A program made the position numbers and the translations under genes. A stretch of 64,000 nucleotides of DNA from Psychromicrobium silvestre. Lineage in GTDB: Bacteria > Actinomycetota > Actinomycetes > Actinomycetales > Micrococcaceae. Under the pieces are notes generated by a model. It was not told the DNA's origin, did no database searches, and saw only the letters and a program-made list of their open reading frames with translations. The stretch lies in NCBI RefSeq assembly GCF_013408295.1, contig NZ_JACBYQ010000001.1, forward strand, positions 1,550,001 through 1,614,000, read 5' to 3'. Of the stretch, positions 40,312 through 49,531 are shown piece after piece (the stretch's first letter is position 1; every line of letters begins with the position of its first letter).

Positions 40312-43300
40312 TATTTCCCCGCCGCCCACTTGCAGCTCAGCCAACTTAAACCTCCGTAGAATGTAGCGAATCCGCCGGTCACTGCAAAGAACGCCCCCAG
40401 CGGCAAGTCGGCCGGTATCGTTATCCCCCCTAGAGCCAGAGCAGCCATTAGCACAGCGATCCCTCCCGCAGTAACCATGAAAGCGCCAGCCAAGTCAGTA
40501 GACAAGCCACACACAAAACTTGTGTATTCATGAAACGCGTCTGAGACCACTTTCCCAACACCCAATACAAAGTCAATGAATCCATCATTCCGATCGGAAC
40601 CTTCACGAATTCCAGCCGTCAGAGATGGCATTGAATTGCTTATCGATGAAGCGAGTTTAATACGAAAGTCCTCTCGCTCCACCATATTTTGGGTCGCGCG
40701 TTCTTTGCTAGTGGCCGCTGCAAGCGATTGAGTCGCAGCTATTGCAGCTATCGACGCCTGCTCCCCACCGGCACTAGCCGATATCTGGGCTGCACTCGCA
40801 GCACCAGCCGCATTTGCGGCGGCACCTTGAGACCACAGAGCGGAGGCCTGGGCATTTGCTGACCGTTCAGCTGCTCCTGCCGCAGCGGTCTTCGCTTGAA
40901 TCGTCGCGTTATTCGCCGTAGCTGCAGCCGTGTTGGCAAGATTAGCCGACTGCTGGGCCTGATTCGCAGATTTCACAGCATTGTCCGCGAAGGTTTTCGC
41001 CTGACCTGCATACTTTGTTGCGTCTGCTGCGTATTTTTGCGCGTCAGCCGCCGCTTTGCGCGCCGTAGCTGCGACTTGCTGCGCTGTCGCTGCATTGGCC
41101 CTGGCAGTAGCTGCATCGGCATCAGCCTTCTCAATCAGGCCATTGATGCTGGCGACATGAGCCGCAGTCTGCTGATCTCGAGTAGCCGCCTCGAACTGGC
41201 CAAATGCCAGGAAGCTCGATACGTAGCTCTGCGGGCCCTCCAACGCCACTTCTGCAGCGGCCCTCACCTCGGGCCCAGCAGTTGCAAGCATGTTATAAAC
41301 CGTCTTGCGATCATCCACCTGGGCTGCAACGTACTGATCCTTTTGGAGGAAAGTTCGAGTTGCTTCCAAAGTATCAGCATCTAGAGCGGCCTGGGCGGCT
41401 TTCTTCATCTCGCTGCCACCTGTTTCCAGAAGCTTGTAGACCTGTTTCCGGTCATCCGTCGCGGTCAGATTCCAGCGATCCGCACTGAGGAACTGATGGA
41501 TAGCGGCAGCATTCTGATTCAAGACATTAGCCGCCGGGGTTTTGAGTGTGTCGGGACCGGTATGAGCGAGTTCATAGGCTTGATCCCATTCATCCTGCTC
41601 ACTAGCGATTTGGTAGCCGTGCACAATGAATTCCTTCATCATTTCTGGCGTGCTCCCGATAGCCTGCTGCGCAGCAGCTTTAGCCCAAGGCCCGGCGGTT
41701 TCCATCACCCCAAAGACGGCCTTCTTCACATCACCCAGTTGACTATCGAGGTCAGCACCCGGTGCAGTGAGTTCAGTCAGCAACTCCTTGGTGGTTGCCG
41801 CAGCAGCTGTTGCTTGAGCAGACTCCTCATCTTGTGCTTTTTGCTGTTCTGCTGCGATTTGCGCATCTTCTCTAGCCTGCGCCAATTGGAATTCCTTCTC
41901 AGCTGCCAACCGATCGGTGTCAGCCTGACGCGCGAGAGCTTGAACGACCCGCGCTTTATCGACTGCCGCGGTGGCGATATTTGCGGCAGTGGTTGCAGCG
42001 TTCGCATATTGTGTCGACTTTGTCGCGGCGGTAGCAGCATTTCCAGCCTGGGATGCTGCGGTATCGGCAGCAGTAGCGGCCGCGTTGGCATGCGTCACCG
42101 CGTCCAGCGCCGAGGTTTTCGCAATATTTGCCTGGGTGGTGGCCTGATCTGCCAGAGAGTTCACCGCCGCAGCAGCAGATGCAGCTCGATTTGCGGCTGC
42201 GTTGGCTCGGGCAGCAGCAGCATTGGCAAGGGCTGCTTGCTCACTAGAAACACCTGCTTCTCCAGCCGCAGCTGCAGCAGCCGAAGCGGCACCTGCAGCG
42301 TTCTGTCCGGCACTCGCAGCGGAGGCAGCAGCCGATTTCGAAGCATCCACAGCGGTGATGGCATCTGCAGCAGCGGCAGCAGCGCTGGACGCGCCTGCCG
42401 CCGCAGATCTAGCATTCACGGCGGCGGTCCTAGCCGCAGCCGCTTTACCGGCGTCGGTCGCCGCAGCTGCTGCAGCCCACTGCGCAGAGGCCGCGGCCTG
42501 CTCGGTACGTACCGCAGCTGCAGCGGCATTGGCCGCCGCGTTGGCCGCCTGGGCGAGCGCCTCTCGAGCTTGCTGAGCCGCCGCAATTGCTACCTGAGTG
42601 GCCTTGACTGCTTGATTGGCCAATGATGCTGCCCGAGCTGCGGCCGCACTGGCTTTCTGTGCCGATCCTGAAGCTGCTTTTGCTTCGTTAGCCGCTTGCT
42701 GCGCTGCCTGCTTAGCAAGCTGCGCAGCTTTTACTGCCTGAGCCGATGCGCTCTTGGCCTTCTTGGTCAGAGCGATAGCCTGCTGCGAGGCGTTCTTAGC
42801 CTGAGTGGCTAGCTGTGTGACGGTGGCAGTCTCAGCGTCGTGCGCTGCGGCAACAAACTGTCCGTAACGCAGGAAATCTCCGACTGCTGTGGGCACATCC
42901 GAATCAAGGGCTGCATTCGCACCAGCAACCACACTCGGCGAAGAATTCAGCAAGGCATAAACAGCCTTACGCTGATCGGTGTTCTCCGCGACGGCCATAC
43001 CCGAATTAACAAACAGTTGGACTGCGGCATCCCCCGCATCCAAAGCGGCCTGAGCGGCCTTCTTCACGGTGTTCCCGCCCTCAACAGTTGCCGTGTAGGC
43101 AGTCTTACGGTCGTCCTCCAACCAAGCAGCCTTAAGACCGGTGGTGAGGAAAGTCTGCAGTGCCTGTAGTGAACCGTCGTTCAGAGCTGCCTCTGCTGCT
43201 GCTCCGGTCGATGATCGGCCCATTAGCGCCAGCTGAACCGTAATCGTCCGATAATCGGCTGCAATCGCAACATACTGACCGGTGCTGATGAACGCCTGAA

Positions 43301-43559
43301 GGGAGGCGTCGTCGCCAAGCAAAGCTTCCTTCGCAGCAGCCTTTGTGGCTGCCCCACCGTTGGCCCACAACTGCACGACCCCTTGGCGATCAGTTGCCGG
43401 CGTGAGTAACCCTGATGAGGTCTCTGTTGCCGCAGCCGAGGGAACCGCCGAAAAGGCCGGAACAAACCCCGCGATCAGCGCAATAGCCAAAACCAGGCCA
43501 AAGAAAAGTTGAGCCACAGGCCTCAAGCGGCGATTGGCGATTTGGACATGACGACTCAC
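40311..43559 (-). CDS. Large exported ALF-repeat, alanine-rich coiled protein with hydrophobic C-terminus
   Basis: 1082 residues from GTG at 43559 (GGGGA upstream). A signal peptide covers about residues 14-40 (FFGLVLAIALIAGFVPAFSA). Residues about 55-255 hold ALF-type repeats of roughly 40-45 residues (AAxxAL..G....xxFLxxGxxxAxxxDxRxxxY). About 255-560 is an Ala-rich coil with dense AAxxA spacing. A second ALF array (about 590-780; for example DDRKTVYNMLATAGPEV) and a second Ala-rich coil (to about 950) follow. The last 120 residues differ: a polar part (FRIKLASSISNSMPSLTAG), then two hydrophobic helices with Gly zippers and Cys on either side. ALF-repeat proteins occur in Streptomyces with varied C-termini. 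Function unknown; a surface effector or contact-dependent toxin is one hypothesis. Confidence 0.8.
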   Translation of the reverse strand: MSRHVQIANRRLRPVAQLFFGLVLAIALIAGFVPAFSAVPSAAATETSSGLLTPATDRQGVVQLWANGGAATKAAAKEALLGDDASLQAFISTGQYVAIAADYRTITVQLALMGRSSTGAAAEAALNDGSLQALQTFLTTGLKAAWLEDDRKTAYTATVEGGNTVKKAAQAALDAGDAAVQLFVNSGMAVAENTDQRKAVYALLNSSPSVVAGANAALDSDVPTAVGDFLRYGQFVAAAHDAETATVTQLATQAKNASQQAIALTKKAKSASAQAVKAAQLAKQAAQQAANEAKAASGSAQKASAAAARAASLANQAVKATQVAIAAAQQAREALAQAANAAANAAAAAVRTEQAAASAQWAAAAAATDAGKAAAARTAAVNARSAAAGASSAAAAAADAITAVDASKSAAASAASAGQNAAGAASAAAAAAGEAGVSSEQAALANAAAARANAAANRAASAAAAVNSLADQATTQANIAKTSALDAVTHANAAATAADTAASQAGNAATAATKSTQYANAATTAANIATAAVDKARVVQALARQADTDRLAAEKEFQLAQAREDAQIAAEQQKAQDEESAQATAAAATTKELLTELTAPGADLDSQLGDVKKAVFGVMETAGPWAKAAAQQAIGSTPEMMKEFIVHGYQIASEQDEWDQAYELAHTGPDTLKTPAANVLNQNAAAIHQFLSADRWNLTATDDRKQVYKLLETGGSEMKKAAQAALDADTLEATRTFLQKDQYVAAQVDDRKTVYNMLATAGPEVRAAAEVALEGPQSYVSSFLAFGQFEAATRDQQTAAHVASINGLIEKADADAATARANAATAQQVAATARKAAADAQKYAADATKYAGQAKTFADNAVKSANQAQQSANLANTAAATANNATIQAKTAAAGAAERSANAQASALWSQGAAANAAGAASAAQISASAGGEQASIAAIAATQSLAAATSKERATQNMVEREDFRIKLASSISNSMPSLTAGIREGSDRNDGFIDFVLGVGKVVSDAFHEYTSFVCGLSTDLAGAFMVTAGGIAVLMAALALGGITIPADLPLGAFFAVTGGFATFYGGLSWLSCKWAAGK

Positions 43560-43972
43560 AAGAGTCCCCCATCTATAAGGAAGTTCGAGCAACGGAAGGA
43601 AGCGGCTACCGATGCGAAGGCGGCCAACTTTGTCTGTGACAAGTCTGTCAGCCCAAATCGGGTTCTCATAGCAATCTCATTGGAAGTTTTATTGGAAGTC
43701 ATTGGAAGTTTTCGAGAAACCAGCTCTTCTTCGAAGACAGCTTCGCCAGTTGTCGCTCGCTGTATTTTGGTTGCGCCAACTCCTTCAGCCGAAATTACCC
43801 AGTGTCCGACCTCTGGAGGGACGCCTCACCTCTCTCCCATCGAAGTGTCCGAATCCAACCCGATAACGGGAGGTCCTCTGTTAGGGAACAAGCAGCGACT
43901 AGGATGTGTTTTAAGTTACAGTTCGTTAACCGAGTATCAATTATTGAGCCAATCTCAAGCAGAGGATTCCCG
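43560..43972. promoter_or_regulatory. Divergent region between ALF module and thiolase
   Basis: 413 bp between divergent starts, so it should contain both promoters. It holds the TTGGAAGT repeat cluster at 43678-43714. I find no convincing gene; frames that extend the thiolase upstream lack a ribosome site, whereas ATG 43973 has AGAGGA. Confidence 0.45.
43678..43714. repeat. Right member of the inverted-repeat pair: three TTGGAAGT copies
   Basis: ATTGGAAGTTTT, ATTGGAAGTC and ATTGGAAGTTTT lie in tandem within 37 bp, about 120 bp upstream of the ALF-protein start. The reverse complement aligns with 39902-39931. It could be an iteron-like regulator site or an element end. Confidence 0.6.
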
Positions 43973-45163
43973 ATGTCCAACCCCGATGATGTGGTCATTC
44001 TGTCCGGAGCACGTACTCCGCAGGGCAAACTCAAAGGTGCTCTGGCCAGCTTTCAGGCAACCGAACTGGGCGGTTTCGCCATCAAGGGAGCCCTAGAAAA
44101 TGCCGGAGTAACCCCGGAACAGGTCGATGCCGTGATCATGGGACATGTGGTGCAGGCCGGAACCGGCCAGAATCCCGCCCGTCAATCTGCCATCAACGCC
44201 GGCCTGAGCTGGAAGACGCCCACCGTGACTATCAATAAGGTCTGTCTCTCCGGTCTAGCTGCGGTCACCGACGCCGCCCGCCTGATCCGCAGCGGCGAGG
44301 CCAGCATCGTGGTGGCTGGTGGCCAGGAGTCGATGACCAACTGTCCGCACTTGCTACCTGGCTCACGTAGCGGCTGGAACTATGGCAGCTTCACCGCCAT
44401 TGATTCGGTGGCTCACGATGGGCTGACCGATGCCTTCGACGGTGAATCAATGGGCGCTTCCACCGAACGCAAGAATACTGAGCTGGCAATTGGCCGGACC
44501 GAGCAGGACGAAGTGGCTGCGGCCTCGCACCAACGAGCCGCCCGGGCGCAGGCCGAAGGCGTTTTCGATCGCGAGATCGTCCCGGTCAGCGTGCCGCAGC
44601 GTAAAGGTGATCCGCTGATCGTCAGCCAGGATGAGGGCGTCCGCTCAAGCACCACGGTGGAAACGCTGGCCGTGCTACGTCCGGCTTTCGCCAAGGATGG
44701 CACCATTACCGCGGGCAATTCCTCCCCGCTCTCCGATGGAGCTTCCGCACTGGTTCTGACCACCCGCGCCAAAGCCGAGGAGCTTGGCCTAAGCTGGCTC
44801 GCCGTCGTCGGCAAACCCGGTCAGGTCGCCGGGCCGGACACCTCCTTGCATTCCCAACCCTCCAATGCCATCAAGCAAGCCCTGGACCGGGCTGGCTGGC
44901 AGGTAGAAGATCTTGATTTCATCGAAATCAATGAGGCCTTCGGCTCGGTGGCCGTGCAGTCGCTCAAGGACCTGAACTATCCCCTGGAGAAAACCAATAT
45001 CCACGGTGGAGCCATCGCGGTAGGCCATCCAATCGGCGCCTCCGGTGCCCGACTAGCCCTGCACGCCGCTTTCGAACTGGACCAACGCGGCGGCGGCAAG
45101 GCCGCGGTTTCGCTCTGCGGCGGCGGCGGTCAGGGCGAAGCGCTGCTGTTGTACAAGGACTGA
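43973..45163 (+). CDS. Acetyl-CoA C-acetyltransferase (thiolase)
   Basis: 396 residues. The nucleophile Cys is in NKVCLSG (about 89), NEAF lies near 326, GHPIGASGAR carries the catalytic His, and CGGGGQG carries the second active Cys. Condenses or cleaves acetoacetyl-CoA, in fatty acid or polyhydroxybutyrate metabolism. The start at ATG 43973 has AGAGGA upstream. A YbaK-family gene begins one base after the stop and is probably cotranscribed. Confidence 0.95.
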   Translation: MSNPDDVVILSGARTPQGKLKGALASFQATELGGFAIKGALENAGVTPEQVDAVIMGHVVQAGTGQNPARQSAINAGLSWKTPTVTINKVCLSGLAAVTDAARLIRSGEASIVVAGGQESMTNCPHLLPGSRSGWNYGSFTAIDSVAHDGLTDAFDGESMGASTERKNTELAIGRTEQDEVAAASHQRAARAQAEGVFDREIVPVSVPQRKGDPLIVSQDEGVRSSTTVETLAVLRPAFAKDGTITAGNSSPLSDGASALVLTTRAKAEELGLSWLAVVGKPGQVAGPDTSLHSQPSNAIKQALDRAGWQVEDLDFIEINEAFGSVAVQSLKDLNYPLEKTNIHGGAIAVGHPIGASGARLALHAAFELDQRGGGKAAVSLCGGGGQGEALLLYKD

Positions 45164-45164
45164 G

Positions 45165-45629
45165 ATGAGCAACGAACGATTCCTGGCCGATGCCCAGGAG
45201 CGCGGCCTTGAGGTCGAGGTGATTGAGCGCGCCGCAGCGAACAGTCTCCAGGAGGCTGCTGAAATCCTCGGCATTCAGCCCGGAGACATCGTGAAATCCC
45301 TCGTAGTGAAGCATAAGAATGGCAGCTTCCTCTTTGCCCTGATTCCCGGTGACCGGCAGATTTCTTGGCCAAAACTTCGGGAATTGATCGGAGTGAATAA
45401 GCTCTCGATGCCCTCTGCGGACGTCGCCTTGGAAGCCACCGGCTACGAACGCGGCACCATCACTCCGATTGGCGCCCTGGGGAACTGGCCGGTCTACGCT
45501 GACGAATCAATCCGCGGCAAACGGATCTCGATGGGCGCCGGGGCTCACGGTCGCAGCGCCTTCCTGCACGCGGATGCCCTGATCGCAGCCTTCGGAGCCA
45601 CCACCGCGGATATCAGCGAACCACTCTAA
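45165..45629 (+). CDS. YbaK/EbsC-family aminoacyl-tRNA deacylase
   Basis: 154 residues. GIQPGDIVKSLVVKHKNG contains the conserved Lys of the editing site. ISMPSADV-like and GYERGTITPIGALG segments, then RISMGAGAHGRSAFLHAD, match the YbaK/ProX fold. Members hydrolyse mischarged Cys- or Ala-tRNA(Pro) in trans. It follows the thiolase at 1 bp spacing with no clear functional link. Confidence 0.9.
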   Translation: MSNERFLADAQERGLEVEVIERAAANSLQEAAEILGIQPGDIVKSLVVKHKNGSFLFALIPGDRQISWPKLRELIGVNKLSMPSADVALEATGYERGTITPIGALGNWPVYADESIRGKRISMGAGAHGRSAFLHADALIAAFGATTADISEPL

Positions 45630-45634
45630 ACCCG

Positions 45635-47053
45635 TCATCTGAGCCCGTCAGTGGAAGCCGCAAGCCGATAGATCAGCACGTCACCGTGAGTGCCGTAACC
45701 AAAGTCGCGTTCGTGGAAAGGCGTTCCATCGAAGGTCAGCATCCAAGGCTCGCCCTGACCCTGGTAGATGAGTGGGTGCGGAATGTTGCTCTTGTATGGT
45801 GCTTCTAGCTGACTGAATCTAAACATCTCAAGGTTGTAGATCGGATAGTCTCGGGCGTCGCCGTCACTAGCCAATAACACCGGCTCCCCGTCCAGAAAGC
45901 TAAACAGCGTACCCTCGGTCTGATGATGCATAAGGTCCGCTCCCACTCGCTCAAATCCGCCACCAAAGGGCTGCTCCGGCTCGGCCATCGCTAATACTGG
46001 GCGAAAATCGAAGCGGGGGTGATAGCCGAGGCATTCGACAAAGCCCAGCCACCAGCGGTCCTGGTAGTAGAGCAGGCTTGGATCCCAGCTGTCGAAATCG
46101 GTGGGCAACTCCAATCGTTCTGTGGCCAGTACGTGTACACCACTCCAAAGATTGTCAGCACTCCGGGTCCAGCAGATATGTGCGTTCTCCGCAAAATCGC
46201 CCCAGGAGCTCACCGTGACCAGCAATTCATTCTCGAGCACCAGAATGCTTCCGGCATGGTCACCGAGCAACAGTCCATCCCGTTCAAAGAAGAGTTGGGA
46301 TTCCAGTCGCAAATCCTCGGGATGTTCCGGATTAAGGCTAAAAATTGCCCAGTGTGCACAGGGGAAGAACCCCGGCCCGGCGCAGCTCATGGTGAGCCAA
46401 GCTCTCCCCTCGCGATGAAGAATTTCTCCGGCCCGGGTCCTGATGAATTGAGGATCACGCAGGCCTAAATAACCAAAGTATCCGGCCCGCAAGCGGTGGC
46501 TAGGCCCCGAACTCGCGAAACGCAGACCATTCAGCAACTCTTTACCGCGCAAGTCGAGATACTCCTCCGCTTCTAAGGTCACGGCGAGAACTACTTCCGC
46601 AGCTACCCCTTTGCCTTGCCATAAAACCAAGCGATTCTCGGTGATGGTCAGGCTCAGCGGAGCGCTGGCAGTTTTGAGCTTGCACCCGGCGAGAGGCTCG
46701 CCTTTCGAGCCCGCAATCAGCGCCGCTCTGCCCGTTCTCGAATTGTATTCGGCAAGTATCATGATGCCCTCGGCGACAAGTCCCCACCGATACTCACCCT
46801 GCTGGGAAGGATCAAAACCATCAAGCTCCACGGTGAGGAAGGGAGCCGCAGGAACGTGATCGGACACAATCCGGAGCTGTTCTGAACCTCCAGAGGCTCC
46901 TTCAAAGACCACCGAGCTCTCCGGTAGTAAATCCACCGCTCTGAAACGCAGTGATTCCTCAAAGGCTCTTCCCGCGAAGAATTCCTGGGTCCCTGTAGAC
47001 GGCACCTCAGACGGCACCAGCTTGTGCTTTACCCTCCTAATAATTCCTCGCAT
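45635..47053 (-). CDS. GH43/GH32-like five-bladed beta-propeller protein
   Basis: 472 residues. The N-terminal 190 residues look like a beta-sandwich. The rest has propeller blade motifs: GLRDPQFIRT, GDHAGSILVLENELLVTVSSWG, SWDPSLLYYQDRWWLGFVE and TEGTLFSFLDGEPVLLAS. The acidic DP and SWDP positions fit GH43-type active-site residues, but the catalytic set is not certain. No signal peptide, so it is cytoplasmic. It is the last gene of the LacI-GH5-mannosidase-remnant row on the minus strand, suggesting breakdown of imported oligosaccharides. Confidence 0.7.
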   Translation of the reverse strand: MRGIIRRVKHKLVPSEVPSTGTQEFFAGRAFEESLRFRAVDLLPESSVVFEGASGGSEQLRIVSDHVPAAPFLTVELDGFDPSQQGEYRWGLVAEGIMILAEYNSRTGRAALIAGSKGEPLAGCKLKTASAPLSLTITENRLVLWQGKGVAAEVVLAVTLEAEEYLDLRGKELLNGLRFASSGPSHRLRAGYFGYLGLRDPQFIRTRAGEILHREGRAWLTMSCAGPGFFPCAHWAIFSLNPEHPEDLRLESQLFFERDGLLLGDHAGSILVLENELLVTVSSWGDFAENAHICWTRSADNLWSGVHVLATERLELPTDFDSWDPSLLYYQDRWWLGFVECLGYHPRFDFRPVLAMAEPEQPFGGGFERVGADLMHHQTEGTLFSFLDGEPVLLASDGDARDYPIYNLEMFRFSQLEAPYKSNIPHPLIYQGQGEPWMLTFDGTPFHERDFGYGTHGDVLIYRLAASTDGLR

Positions 47054-47076
47054 GAGGGTGATCCTACCCTGCGGAT

Positions 47077-48107
47077 CTACTTACTCTGTTGGGCGATAGC
47101 ACCGGAGGTGACGATCTCGAAGGGACGCAGAGCAAGATTGACGACGGCGGCTCCCGGCTCAGGCTTGGAAGTCGCCGCTTTGGTCTCCCCGGACGCTCCA
47201 GCAGATCTGCCTCGGCTAGCTCCGAATAGTCGAAACTCAGGCTCAGCGCTGCCTTGGCCCAGCCTCCGGCGGCTTCGTGCAGCCACACCACAACATCCCT
47301 GTTCGCGTTATCGGCCAGTCCGGCTGCGCTGAGGACCACCCTGATCGGCCTGCGCATCGCAGAACCTCGGTGCCCTGAGCAGCAGTACGCGCAGATCTCG
47401 AACTTCGCGGCATCCCAAGAAGTATCGCTGTGCGCGGGGTCGGTACAGGTGGCTGAGTTGAGTTTCGGAGGCGCTCCGTTCGGCGTTCAGCTCGAGTGGA
47501 ATGCCAATTGTCGAGCCTGACTCATGGCACATTGGCGCTGGTCCGGTGAGCGCTTGCGACGGCGTGGCTCGCCAGTACCGCGGCTTGCTTGGCTCGAGCG
47601 ACACGGTCTGAACCGTGCAGATCTTGCAGGTCAAAAGCATCCAGCGAACGCTCGTTGGCTCGCAGGATTTCGAAGCACCTGGCATCCGTGTCCACCCGGC
47701 GCAGTCTTCTCATTGACCAGGATCCACCGATTCTTCGGATTCAGTCCTTCCACCACCCCGCCTTCAGTAAAATTGACCATTCCCTCTGTGTGGAAGCCCA
47801 GATCGATATTCCCGAAGCCGAGGTTGAAGACGACTTCGGCCTTCTGGCTCGCGCGGAGTGGTGCACCTCTCCTCGCAGCCTGAACCGACTGGTCCCCCAG
47901 GTTGGTCCCCAGATGTCGCTACCTTAGCGGGTGCGTATTCCGGGCTAGAGCATGGCCGCGTGACCGGTTCGCAGTGCTCAGCGTCGACTAGTCCGGCGTC
48001 GACGCCCCCTCTAGCTATAGAGCCGTCAGCGGAGTGGACGTCCCGCTGGAACCGCTCGTTGAGTGTTCGAGTATCGGGTCCTTGATAAGTTTTCGGTCGC
48101 TGTACAT
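47077..48107 (-). pseudogene. Alpha-mannosidase (GH38) remnant lacking the catalytic domain
   Basis: Pieces of a GH38 enzyme appear in order but in different frames. ATG 48107 gives MYSDRKL. WGPTWGTSRFRLRGEV lies near 47870. AEVVFNLGFGN, then GFHTEGMVN and VVEGLNPKNRWILVNEK, follow to about 47700. The typical C-terminus resumes at 47357-47077: VVVWLHEAAGGWAKAALSL, ADLLE, then ALRPFEIVT. Intact enzymes are about 1000 residues; only about 1 kb remains, so the catalytic centre is deleted and several frameshifts exist. It lies between the GH5 and propeller genes of the same orientation. Confidence 0.75.
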
Positions 48108-48148
48108 GGTGATTCCCCCATCGGTGAGAGATCCGAAGTACGGCAGGC

Positions 48149-49474
48149 TTAACTGCTAGGTTCCCTGACATCGCCTGGTTCGACCAGTTGCTGAATGCCG
48201 CGACCACTCAGATAGTCGGTGGCTTCGCGCTGGGATTCTAGGACTATGCCGGGCCGGGCGCCAGCCTTGGCTAGGGACATCCAGGCCTCGAAGAATGCCC
48301 CACCGGGAGCGCATTGTGCCCGTCCCGGCGCGGTCTGCTCCTCCCCCACGTCAAGCACTAAGGCCGTGGTGCGAGGTGCGGCCACGGGCTGGGGTGCCTC
48401 AGCGACGTCCTGAAAAGCCTGACCTTGAGGTTTCTTGCTCTGGTCCGTCCGCAGCAAGCCGAGATCGTACTCGAGCTCGGGGAAATCTGCCAGCCTCCGG
48501 TCCACGTCGTGAGAGCACCACCAAGTGACGCCCCAGAGTCCCTCACAGTCCAGCACGTTCCGCAGCGATTCTGTGGTGAAACGCGCGGCGTCCTGTGCCG
48601 CCACGTGGGGTGAGGGAGCCCCGATTTCCTGAAGCCAGATTGGCCGAACGGGATCCTCCGACCAAGCACGCACTAGTTCAACTAAGTATTCGGCCAGGCG
48701 CAGGCTCTCTCGGCTCATTCCGCCATAACGCTGGGCAGTTTGATTGAAAACCCAGGAGTGAACTGTGCTCATCGCACCGTGCCGTGCCGTGCCTGCCGGA
48801 GTGAAGGGATGCCTAGGATCGAAGAAAGCCGAATCGTATTCGGCGTGGCAGTGCTGGCCACCGGGATAACCCAGGTCTAGGGCCGCGAGAAGCTCCGTCA
48901 GCCAGTTCTCGGCCTCCTCGGCCGAAAGAGGGTTGCGCTCGGGGTGTTCTGCCGAGGCAAACTGACTGAACTCATTGCCCAGACTGAGACCCAGCACATT
49001 GGGTTTCGCAGCTAACGAGGCTGCAAGTTCCTGGAGATAGGCGAGTTGCCCGCTACGCACAGTGGGATCGGTGAAGAGGTTGGTTCGATGCCAGGAAGTA
49101 ACCCAAGACGGCAGGAAGTCGAAGCTGGACAGATGCCCCTGTAGGGCGTCCACCGAAACATCCAGTCCATGCTCCGCAGCCGCATCAACGAGCGAACCTA
49201 GGTCCTTGAGTGCACTGCCTCTGACCAGGCTTCTATTGGGTTGAAAAATCGACCACAAGGGGAAGACCCGCAGGTGATCGGCACCCAATGAAGCGATGGA
49301 TTCGAAGTCCCGGTGTACAGCGGTCAGATCGAAATCCAGCCAGTGATGGAACCAGCCCGCGCTCGGGGTGTAATTGACGCCAAACCTTAGGGTTTGAACG
49401 TCCTGATCTACCTGTGCCACCAGCACCCGATTCTCGAAGGATGAACGGCCTGGCCGTCCTGTCGAAAGTTTCAA
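48149..49474 (-). CDS. GH5-like (clan A) glycoside hydrolase
   Basis: 441 residues, no signal peptide. FGVNYTPSAGWFHHWLDFD opens the TIM barrel and LGADHLRVFPLW follows. The acid/base Glu is in LSLGNEF (about 167) and the nucleophile Glu in IWLQEIGAP (about 280). HSWVFNQTAQRYGG and VTWWCSHD fit mannosidase/mannanase-type GH5 enzymes. The last 100 residues are variable. It sits directly after a LacI regulator and before an alpha-mannosidase remnant, so mannose-containing oligosaccharides are a reasonable guess. Confidence 0.82.
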   Translation of the reverse strand: MKLSTGRPGRSSFENRVLVAQVDQDVQTLRFGVNYTPSAGWFHHWLDFDLTAVHRDFESIASLGADHLRVFPLWSIFQPNRSLVRGSALKDLGSLVDAAAEHGLDVSVDALQGHLSSFDFLPSWVTSWHRTNLFTDPTVRSGQLAYLQELAASLAAKPNVLGLSLGNEFSQFASAEHPERNPLSAEEAENWLTELLAALDLGYPGGQHCHAEYDSAFFDPRHPFTPAGTARHGAMSTVHSWVFNQTAQRYGGMSRESLRLAEYLVELVRAWSEDPVRPIWLQEIGAPSPHVAAQDAARFTTESLRNVLDCEGLWGVTWWCSHDVDRRLADFPELEYDLGLLRTDQSKKPQGQAFQDVAEAPQPVAAPRTTALVLDVGEEQTAPGRAQCAPGGAFFEAWMSLAKAGARPGIVLESQREATDYLSGRGIQQLVEPGDVREPSS

Positions 49475-49531
49475 CTAATCCGTTTTAGTAAGTTTGGCCC
49501 GCCGCTGTCAAGACCTGACCAAAAGCTTGGC

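Noticed and set aside
39902-43714. Calling the bracketed ALF module an insertion sequence
   Set aside because: No transposase, integrase or target duplication is visible; only the inverted repeats support mobility.
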